Source of the DNA: Candidatus Aenigmatarchaeota archaeon | Lineage (GTDB): Archaea > EX4484-52 > GLR71 | Assembly: GCA_023134675.1 (NCBI GenBank) | Contig: JAGLUQ010000030.1 | Span: forward strand, 1 to 8,371 | Direction: 5' to 3' | Length of the DNA stretch: 8,371 nucleotides | The notes under the pieces: generated by a model | Databases searched by the model: none | Seen by the model: the letters and a program-made list of their open reading frames with translations, nothing else | What the model was told of the DNA's origin: nothing | Program-made: the position numbers and the translations under genes | Shown here: positions 1-4,755 of the stretch, piece by piece | Layout: the number at the start of each line of letters is the position of its first letter | Numbering within the stretch: position 1 is the stretch's first letter

Positions 1-847
1 ACTCTTTCTTCAATAGCTCATCATCACTTACTTTCTTTATCTGCCTGACAACCACATCATTTCCAGACTTGAGCATATCATAAGCTTCATCATGCTTCTT
101 CTCAAGAACAGTTGCAAGCTTTTCATCGACCAGTATCTTTTTGCCCGTAACAGAACGGCTCAATACTTTCAGCCTTATGTCACCGTTCACTTTCTGCTCA
201 AGTGTCTCTTTCCAGAACACATTGGCAAAAAAAGCACTGGCAATAGCATCTCTTAAAAGCCCTTCCGCCACACCGATACGAAGGTCGCCAATCACTGTAC
301 GCGCAATATACCTTGCCTCAAGAGGATTCGAGACAGAGCTCAAAAGATCAGAAACAAGATTAAGCTTCTTGTCCTGCGACTTCATCCCTTCCATCCCTGC
401 TATCTTTCGCAGGTCATCAAAGACTTTCTGCACAGTCAGTTTCGGTTTTCCACCTTTTTTCTGCTTAACATTTTTCATAGCAAACAATTTTGACTGACCT
501 TTTTTTAAATTTTTTAAAAAATATTTCTCTGTTACAAGACCAAGATCTCCAAGTTTTTTCCATTCATTCTCAATTTCATCAATCTTTTTAACATCAATTT
601 TCCTTATTCCTTTAGTCAACTTACCTTCATAAGCTCTTGCCAACCCCTTGACCATAAGACCTGAGGACATGCCAAGCTCCTGCGACGACCATCCAGGATA
701 CACTCTGCCTGTTATAAGAAGCACAACTATCTCAAGCTCATCTTTATCCACAGTCTCTAAAAAACGCGCAACAATATCAGTCTTCTCAAGCTTGAGTGTC
801 GTTGACTCCAGCTTACTGTAGACATCAGCCAATCGCTTGTACTCCAT
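1..847 (-). CDS. lig: ATP-dependent DNA ligase, N-terminal part (runs off left edge)
   Basis: The N-terminal 282 residues of an archaeal ATP-dependent DNA ligase, which seals nicks in replication and repair. The reading frame is open from the ATG at 847 to the window edge. What is visible is the alpha-helical DNA-binding domain that precedes the catalytic core: an opening MEYKRLADVYSKLEST, the segment LLITGRVYPGW near residue 43, and the hallmark GDLRIGVAEGLLRDAI at about residues 187-202. The adenylated lysine motif (KxDG) and the OB-fold are not present; from family layout they should lie just beyond the left edge. A lysine-rich stretch around residues 115-150 looks like a basic linker or loop. 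There is no strong Shine-Dalgarno, and a TATA-like box about 28 bases upstream suggests a leaderless or near-leaderless mRNA. The family call is secure; activity cannot be judged without the catalytic half. Confidence 0.9.
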   Translation of the reverse strand, partial: MEYKRLADVYSKLESTTLKLEKTDIVARFLETVDKDELEIVVLLITGRVYPGWSSQELGMSSGLMVKGLARAYEGKLTKGIRKIDVKKIDEIENEWKKLGDLGLVTEKYFLKNLKKGQSKLFAMKNVKQKKGGKPKLTVQKVFDDLRKIAGMEGMKSQDKKLNLVSDLLSSVSNPLEARYIARTVIGDLRIGVAEGLLRDAIASAFFANVFWKETLEQKVNGDIRLKVLSRSVTGKKILVDEKLATVLEKKHDEAYDMLKSGNDVVVRQIKKVSDDELLKKE

Positions 848-870
848 GCATAGAAATTATGCTCACAAGA

Positions 871-878
871 ATAAAAAG
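871..878 (-). promoter_or_regulatory. Probable TATA box of the DNA ligase gene
   Basis: On the minus strand this reads CTTTTTAT, centred about 28 bases before the ligase ATG at 847. That is the usual archaeal distance from TATA box to transcription start, so transcription would begin at or next to the start codon. No clear purine-rich BRE is visible and the region is generally AT-rich, so this is a positional inference. Confidence 0.4.
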
Positions 879-888
879 TTAAGGTCAA

Positions 889-925
889 TAAAAAAGAATA
901 AAAAATATGTATGCCTGCCACATAC
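889..925 (-). terminator. Hairpin plus T-rich terminator after the small orphan gene
   Basis: In minus-strand sense, GTATG (925-921) and CATAC (913-909) form a 5-bp stem with a 7-base loop. Directly after it comes a T-rich tract containing two runs of six T (908-889). It starts 30 bases after the stop codon of the small gene at 955-1107 and ends before the ligase promoter. The stem is short, but T-tracts alone can terminate archaeal transcription, so a 3' end here is plausible. Confidence 0.5.
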
Positions 926-954
926 CCATTTATACCACATCTATCTTTTAATCT

Positions 955-1107
955 CTACATACCTACTTCAAACAGTTTTGGCACAATCTCAACATTCTTC
1001 GCCTTGATAAGCGCATACGAATACGATTCCATACCGACAAGGCCCAAAGGAACCTTATTTTTTATCTTTATCACTGCACATGCATCAAGACCGATATCTC
1101 CATACAT
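955..1107 (-). CDS. Small orphan protein of 50 residues
   Basis: A short open frame I do not recognise. It encodes MYGDIGLDACAVIKIKNKVP followed by a mixed hydrophobic/charged stretch ending LFEVGM. Composition looks like a small soluble alpha/beta protein: alternating hydrophobic residues (ACAVIKI, PLGLVGM) suggest a beta hairpin, and YALIKAKNVEIV suggests a helix then a strand. There is no signal peptide, membrane segment or metal-binding cysteine cluster. The ATG at 1107 is chosen because GGTGGAG (1117-1111) sits just before it as a Shine-Dalgarno. An upstream in-frame ATG at 1122 would add five residues but lacks an SD, and a stop codon lies two codons before it. A hairpin/T-tract terminator follows 30 bases after the stop. 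SD, start, protein-like composition and terminator together argue that this is a real gene. It lies between ftsZ and the ligase gene on the same strand; function unknown. Confidence 0.55.
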   Translation of the reverse strand: MYGDIGLDACAVIKIKNKVPLGLVGMESYSYALIKAKNVEIVPKLFEVGM

Positions 1108-1390
1108 AAACTCCACCCCCATGGATTAGGTACAGACATTCCTGTCATTTGCAGGGATAAGAAAAATAGTTGATAGCGGACGCTGAAATCCTAATAAGCC
1201 CTATTGTTCCCACCCCGGAAAAAGACAACTGTATCTGTTCCCAAAAAATAACTTATCAAAAAAGATATATATAGATATAAATTCGGCTTTATTATGGTTT
1301 TCGGTTATAGAAAGAATAAAGGTGCGCCCAAAATAGGAAAAGCAGGACGCACCGTGGGGGGGAGATATATACTAAAAAACTTATATACCC
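1108..1390. other. Intergenic region between the small gene and ftsZ
   Basis: About 280 bases with no convincing long gene. From right to left it holds the ftsZ 3' hairpin, a strong AT-box cluster (1264-1282) that could work on either strand, two TGTTCCCA direct repeats (1206-1213 and 1230-1237), and a minus-strand TATA-like CTATTTTTC (1169-1161) that could serve the small gene. A 46-codon plus-strand frame (1294-1434) is treated under findings. I see no tRNA or rRNA. Confidence 0.5.
1303..1353 (-). terminator. ftsZ terminator: 9-bp stem-loop plus T-rich tail
   Basis: On the minus strand GGTGCGTCC (1353-1345) pairs with GGGCGCACC (1329-1321) in an uninterrupted 9-bp stem that includes one U-G wobble. 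The loop is 15 bases, and TTTATTCTTTC follows. Read on the plus strand the same wobble becomes a C/A mismatch, so the structure favours a minus-strand transcript. It begins 37 bases past the ftsZ stop codon, which fits a transcript 3' end. Confidence 0.6.
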
Positions 1391-2506
1391 TCAATAGACG
1401 CACTTTATGCCAAGTTCCTGCTGAATCTGTTTGACTGGCTGCTCCTGCGAACCCTTTCTCATCTCTCTCGGGCCAAGGATATACTCTGACTCAACACCTG
1501 TAATTATTGTTATCACACGAAGCTTGCCATGCATACTCTCATCAACTCTTGCGCCCCATATTGTAGGTGCATCAGGGTCAAGATGCTTTGAGACAAACTC
1601 GCCGACATCACCGATCTCGCTAAGCTTCATGTCAGGGCCGCCGCATATATGTATAAGCGCTCCTGTAGCACCCTGATAATCTACATCCAACAAAGGATTT
1701 GACATAGCCTCTTCAACTGCTTCTCTTGCCCTTGCCGCAGAACTGCTTTCACCCACACCGATGACTGCTACACCGCCGTTGTTCATCACAGACTTAACAT
1801 CCGCATAGTCAAGGTTCACTATAGAAGGTGTTGAGATTGTTTCTGTTATTCCTTTTATCATTGTGACTATTATCTCATCAGCGACAGCGAATGCCTGCTG
1901 TAGTGGCATCTCTCCTGCGACCTCAAGAAGCTTGTCGTTCTCAATCACAATAACAGTATCGCATACTTTTCTCAACTCCATAAGACCCTGCTCTGCCTTC
2001 GGTATCCTTCCGCCTTCTATCTTAAAAGGCATCGTGACGACACCAATAACTATTGAGCCGCATTTCTTTGCAGTCTTCGCAATGATAGGAGCGCATCCGG
2101 TCCCGGTACCGCCGCCCATTCCTCCGACAATGAATACAAGATCGCTGGATGATACAACAGTCTTAAGATCATTTACAGATTCCTCTGCCGCCTGCTTTCC
2201 GACATTAGGATATCCTCCTGCACCAAGACCTCTGGTGACATCCCTTCCTATAAGTATCTTCTTATCAGCCTTGACAGACAAGAGATGCTGCTTGTCCGTA
2301 TTTACAGAAACAGTATCTGCACCCTCAATGCCCATATCATGCAGCCTGCTTATCGCATTGTTTCCCATGCCGCCTGCACCTATGACCGTAATCTTCGCAT
2401 CTTTAACATCAACAAAATCCAGTTCATCATTCTGAACAGCAGGTGCATCCTGCGCTATGCCGGCCATGCCGGCGCCCGTTCGTACATCATCTATTATTTG
2501 CTTCAT
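1391..2506 (-). CDS. ftsZ: Archaeal cell-division GTPase FtsZ (FtsZ2-like)
   Basis: Tubulin-family GTPase of 371 residues that polymerises into the division ring. Seen in order: a short variable N-tail (1-37); the nucleotide-binding start KITVIGAGGMGNN (38-50); NTD at 69-71; RGLGAGGYP (92-100); the tubulin signature GGGTGTG (131-137); and the T7 catalytic loop NLDYAD (231-236), whose two acidic residues complete the GTPase site of the neighbouring subunit. The C-terminal domain carries DVDYQGATGALIHICGGPD and IWGARVDESM, and the tail ends GIKCVY. The wording of the second half (CDTVIVIENDKLL, YQGATGALIHICGGPD, ITGVESEYILG) resembles archaeal FtsZ2, the constriction paralogue, more than FtsZ1; this is from memory of family sequences. 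The start at 2506 has GGGGG (2519-2515) eight bases upstream. An in-frame ATG at 2575 would add 23 hydrophobic, non-family residues encoded by the TATA region and is rejected. All key residues are present. Confidence 0.95.
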   Translation of the reverse strand: MKQIIDDVRTGAGMAGIAQDAPAVQNDELDFVDVKDAKITVIGAGGMGNNAISRLHDMGIEGADTVSVNTDKQHLLSVKADKKILIGRDVTRGLGAGGYPNVGKQAAEESVNDLKTVVSSSDLVFIVGGMGGGTGTGCAPIIAKTAKKCGSIVIGVVTMPFKIEGGRIPKAEQGLMELRKVCDTVIVIENDKLLEVAGEMPLQQAFAVADEIIVTMIKGITETISTPSIVNLDYADVKSVMNNGGVAVIGVGESSSAARAREAVEEAMSNPLLDVDYQGATGALIHICGGPDMKLSEIGDVGEFVSKHLDPDAPTIWGARVDESMHGKLRVITIITGVESEYILGPREMRKGSQEQPVKQIQQELGIKCVY

Positions 2507-2514
2507 ATTAGATT

Positions 2515-2519
2515 CCCCC
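2515..2519 (-). promoter_or_regulatory. ftsZ ribosome-binding site
   Basis: GGGGG on the minus strand, eight bases before the ATG at 2506. It decides this start over the in-frame ATG at 2575, which has no such site. Confidence 0.6.
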
Positions 2520-2527
2520 AACAAAAA

Positions 2528-2572
2528 TATATATATATACTTCAATAAACACATCAGATTATATATATCATA
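2528..2572 (-). promoter_or_regulatory. ftsZ promoter region with two TATA-like boxes
   Basis: Two alternating TA tracts lie upstream of ftsZ on the minus strand: GTATATATATATAT (2540-2528 and just below) and GATATATATAA (2570-2560). The second would place the start of transcription about 25-30 bases before the SD. The first would give an almost leaderless message lacking the full SD. TA tracts are frequent in this region, so which box is used cannot be decided by eye. Confidence 0.45.
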
Positions 2573-2613
2573 CAATCAAAATGTATATTTATTCTGGTAT
2601 ATAACTTATTCTA

Positions 2614-2742
2614 TTGAGATTTTGCCCAAATTATCTCAGCACAATATACTAAACAGTAGCTCATGAAGAAATTGCCCATTTGTTATTTGAATGCCCAATT
2701 CAAATATAATACTTTCAATCGAAGACAAACGCCCAATTTGTC
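2614..2742. repeat. Array of four GCCCA motifs, each inside an inverted repeat
   Basis: GCCCA occurs at 2624, 2674, 2693 and 2731, with spacings of 50, 19 and 38 bases. Each copy is flanked by complementary arms. Copy 1: TGAGAT (2615-2620) with ATCTCA (2633-2638), plus inner TTT/AAA. Copy 2: AAAT (2669-2672) with ATTT (2678-2681), extendable by two pairs past one mismatch. Copy 3: TATTTGAAT (2684-2692) with ATTCAAATA (2698-2706), nine perfect pairs around a loop that is exactly GCCCA. Copy 4: GACAAA (2724-2729) with TTTGTC (2737-2742). Arm sequences differ while pairing is kept, which points to conserved structure with a conserved loop rather than to copies of one element. On the minus strand the loop reads TGGGC. 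Function unknown. Confidence 0.6.
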
Positions 2743-2883
2743 ACACGATTCATAACTTCTATTTTTCTATATCTACTATATATAGTTTACCATTGTAGAG
2801 AATATATATTAAATATTATATATAAAAAACATGAAAAAAAATACATCTATTGATAACGATTTATTAAAAAAAGATAAAATCTT

Positions 2884-2903
2884 ACCTTTGTTTCTTATGG
2901 AAA
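2884..2903 (+). repeat. 20-base direct repeat, copy 1
   Basis: Contains GTTTCTTATGGAAA and matches copy 2 at 19 of 20 positions. The core TTTC-N5-GAAA is a small dyad of the kind bound by a dimeric regulator. Confidence 0.6.
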
Positions 2904-2924
2904 AACTACAAATATAACAATCAA

Positions 2925-2944
2925 ACCTTCGTTTCTTATGGAAA
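2925..2944 (+). repeat. 20-base direct repeat, copy 2
   Basis: Offset 41 bases from copy 1, close to four helical turns, so both would face the same side of the DNA. Its end lies 17 bases before the gatC TATA box, a position suited to an activator or operator site. Confidence 0.6.
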
Positions 2945-2960
2945 TAATCAATGCAAAACA

Positions 2961-2968
2961 TATAAAAG
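2961..2968 (+). promoter_or_regulatory. gatC TATA box
   Basis: TATAAAAG preceded by the purine-rich GCAAAACA, which would act as the BRE. Transcription would start near 2989-2992, giving a leader of about ten bases before the ATG at 3002. This is the best-formed TATA box in the window. Confidence 0.6.
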
Positions 2969-3001
2969 TTACAGGCATATATATCTTGTGAAGTGAAAAA
3001 G

Positions 3002-3277
3002 ATGGCAGAAAGGATAGACAAGGTTTCGGGAATTGCCCGGCTTGAACTCACAGCAGAGGAAAAGAAAAAGTTTGAGAAAGATCTTGACGACATACTGAAC
3101 AGCTTCAGAAAGCTTTCAAAGATTGACACAGCAAAGACAGAACCCACTTTCCAGCCGGTTGAAGTAAAAAATGTGATGAGAAAAGACATTGTTGAAGAGA
3201 GCCTCAGCCGGAAAGAAGCCCTGGCCAATGCAAAGAACAAGGAAGAGAACTGCTTCAGAGGACCAAGAGCAATATGA
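3002..3277 (+). CDS. gatC: Asp/Glu-tRNA amidotransferase subunit C
   Basis: Small subunit (91 residues) of GatCAB, which converts mischarged Asp-tRNA(Asn) or Glu-tRNA(Gln) to the amide form; in archaea the Asn route is the usual one. GatC wraps around GatA and stabilises it. Visible features are the N-terminal helix region IARLELTAEEKKKFEKDLDD, a central FRKLSKIDTAKTEPTFQPVE, and the family ending FRGPRAI. Length is normal. The ATG at 3002 is chosen: it gives MAERIDKVSG, and GTGA (2993-2996) lies five bases ahead. A GTG at 2993 would add only MKK and remains possible. The stop is 19 bases before gatA, so the two are co-transcribed from the TATA box at 2961. Confidence 0.9.
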   Translation: MAERIDKVSGIARLELTAEEKKKFEKDLDDILNSFRKLSKIDTAKTEPTFQPVEVKNVMRKDIVEESLSRKEALANAKNKEENCFRGPRAI

Positions 3278-3296
3278 TATTATAGGTAATGATCTT

Positions 3297-4706
3297 ATGG
3301 ACTATTCAAATCTTTCAGTATCGGACTTCATAAAAGAATCAAAGAAAGGCAATATTGACATTGATGATTTCCACTCAGTATTCTTCAAGAAAGCAGAAGA
3401 GATACAAAAAAGATACAACCACTTTATCACAATATCAAAAAAGGAAGCCAAAGACAGTATCACAAAACTCGACAGGAAATCAACACTGGCAGGCCTTCCT
3501 ATATCAGTAAAAGACAATATCTGCACAAGAGGCATCCAGTCAACAGCAGGCTCGAAAATTCTTGAAAACTACATCCCTCCTTTCGACGCAACCTCTGTTT
3601 CTCATGGAAAAGAAGCAGGAGGAATAATAGTAGGAAAGACTGTGCAGGACGAGTTCGGCTTCGGCACATTCTCAACAAACTCAGCGTTCGGAATCCCAAA
3701 AAACCCGATTGACCCGGAAAGAAGCTGTGGAGGATCATCAGGAGGAGCCGGAGGTTTCACAAGAGCAATTGATATGCCGCACATAGCATTGGGAGAATCC
3801 ACTGGTGGCTCTATTTCCTGTCCGGCATCATTCTGCGGCGTCGTAGGTCTTACACCGACTTACGGCAGGGTATCAAGATACGGTCTCATAGACTACGCCA
3901 ACTCGCTTGACAAGATAGGCCCTATGGCAAAGACTGTCAAAGACTCAGCACTCATGCTTTCAATAATATCAGGAAACGACCCTCTTGACCAGACAAGCAT
4001 ACAGCAAAAGGCAGAAGATTTCACCAGATACTGCGGCAAAGACATAAAAGGCATGAAAATAGGAATCCCTAAAGAATATTTCAAAGGCATTGACAAGGAT
4101 GTGGAAAAGACTGTCAGGTCAGCCATATCAAAGCTTGAGGAACTGGGAGCAAAAACAGTTGACATATCTCTGCCTACAACAGATTATGCAATACCCTCAT
4201 ACTATATAATAGCGACTGTCGAGGCATCCACAAACCTGGCAAAATATTGTGGCATGAGATACGGTGCGCAGGATGAAATTAAAGGATACTTCAACGAATA
4301 TTTCTCAGGCATCCGCGGAAAATATCTGGGCGAAGAAGCCAAGCGAAGAATCATCCTCGGCACATATGCAAGGATGGCAGGATACAGGGACCAGTACTAC
4401 CTCAAAGCACTCAAGGTCAGGACACTGATAATAGAAGACTTCAGAAAAGCTTTCAGGAAAGTTGACGTCCTTGCAGCACCTACCATGCCTATTATCGCAC
4501 CGAAGTTCACAGATATTGAAAAGCTCACGCCCGTGGAAAACTACGCAATGGACAACCTTACTGTCGGCCCCAACCTTGCAGGCATACCTATGATTTCTGT
4601 ACCTTGTGGAACTTCACAAAATATGCCGATAGGGCTTCATCTTCTGGGCGACCATCTCAAAGAAGGAAACATCATCCAAACAGCCGACGCATTTGAGAGG
4701 ATGTGA
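3297..4706 (+). CDS. gatA: Asp/Glu-tRNA amidotransferase subunit A
   Basis: Amidase-signature enzyme of 469 residues that releases ammonia from glutamine and feeds it to GatB for amidation of the mischarged tRNA. The Ser-cisSer-Lys triad is intact: Lys72 in ISVKDNI, Ser148 in GGSSGG, and the nucleophile Ser172 in ESTGGSI, with the family's normal spacing. Following blocks FCGVVGLTPTYGRVSRYGLI, SLDKIGP and the C-terminal GIPMISVPCG and PIGLHLLG are also typical. After GGSSGG the segment is GAGGFTRAID, shorter in alanines than the common bacterial version. The start is ATG 3297 (MDYSNLSVSDFI); GGTAATGATC lies just ahead as an imperfect SD. The longer frame from 3189 reads through gatC and is rejected. 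gatB is not downstream; a pilus ATPase gene follows instead, so GatB must be encoded elsewhere. Confidence 0.95.
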   Translation: MDYSNLSVSDFIKESKKGNIDIDDFHSVFFKKAEEIQKRYNHFITISKKEAKDSITKLDRKSTLAGLPISVKDNICTRGIQSTAGSKILENYIPPFDATSVSHGKEAGGIIVGKTVQDEFGFGTFSTNSAFGIPKNPIDPERSCGGSSGGAGGFTRAIDMPHIALGESTGGSISCPASFCGVVGLTPTYGRVSRYGLIDYANSLDKIGPMAKTVKDSALMLSIISGNDPLDQTSIQQKAEDFTRYCGKDIKGMKIGIPKEYFKGIDKDVEKTVRSAISKLEELGAKTVDISLPTTDYAIPSYYIIATVEASTNLAKYCGMRYGAQDEIKGYFNEYFSGIRGKYLGEEAKRRIILGTYARMAGYRDQYYLKALKVRTLIIEDFRKAFRKVDVLAAPTMPIIAPKFTDIEKLTPVENYAMDNLTVGPNLAGIPMISVPCGTSQNMPIGLHLLGDHLKEGNIIQTADAFERM

Positions 4707-4717
4707 AACTGTTAAAC

Positions 4718-4726
4718 AATATATAC
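4718..4726 (+). promoter_or_regulatory. Possible TATA box of the pilus cluster
   Basis: AATATATAC in the 49-base gap after gatA. Its distance to the ATG at 4756 would give a leader of roughly ten bases. It would let the pilus genes be transcribed apart from gatCA. The match is short and read-through from gatA is equally possible. Confidence 0.35.
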
Positions 4727-4755
4727 TGGACACACACAATTATTATCTGGTTGAT

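Larger units (their letters stand above)
2507..3001. other. Divergent intergenic region between ftsZ and gatC
   Basis: A 495-base, strongly AT-rich region between two genes pointing away from each other. It holds the ftsZ promoter (2528-2572), the four-copy GCCCA inverted-repeat array (2614-2742), a block of TA tracts (2768-2827), a 20-base direct repeat pair (2884-2944) and the gatC TATA box (2961-2968). No long coding frame lies within it. A 28-codon frame at 2831-2917 is discussed under findings. The unusual length and layered repeats suggest regulation, a small RNA or a replication-related site rather than simple promoters. Confidence 0.7.

Noticed and set aside
141..497. 118-codon plus-strand frame over the ligase gene
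   Set aside because: It is the complement of a conserved ligase domain, with no independent signals.
2507..2575. N-terminal extension of ftsZ from an in-frame ATG at 2575
   Set aside because: The extra 23 residues are hydrophobic, unlike the family, and are encoded by the TA tracts of the promoter; the GGGGG SD lies before the inner ATG at 2506.
2884..2944. CRISPR-like repeat-spacer unit
   Set aside because: Only two copies, repeat of 20 bases with a 21-base spacer, no further units and no cas genes.
2809..3240. 143-codon minus-strand frame opposite gatC
   Set aside because: It mirrors gatC, has composition typical of antisense translation (Phe/Ser-rich), and has no SD or recognisable domain.
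3189..3296. Earlier start for gatA inside gatC
   Set aside because: It would overlap most of the gatC C-terminus in another frame; family N-termini align with MDYSN at 3297.
4693..4755. TTG start for the ATPase overlapping gatA
   Set aside because: A rare start codon that would add 21 residues unlike the family; ATG 4756 has a nearby SD-like GGTTGAT and a TATA box at suitable distance.
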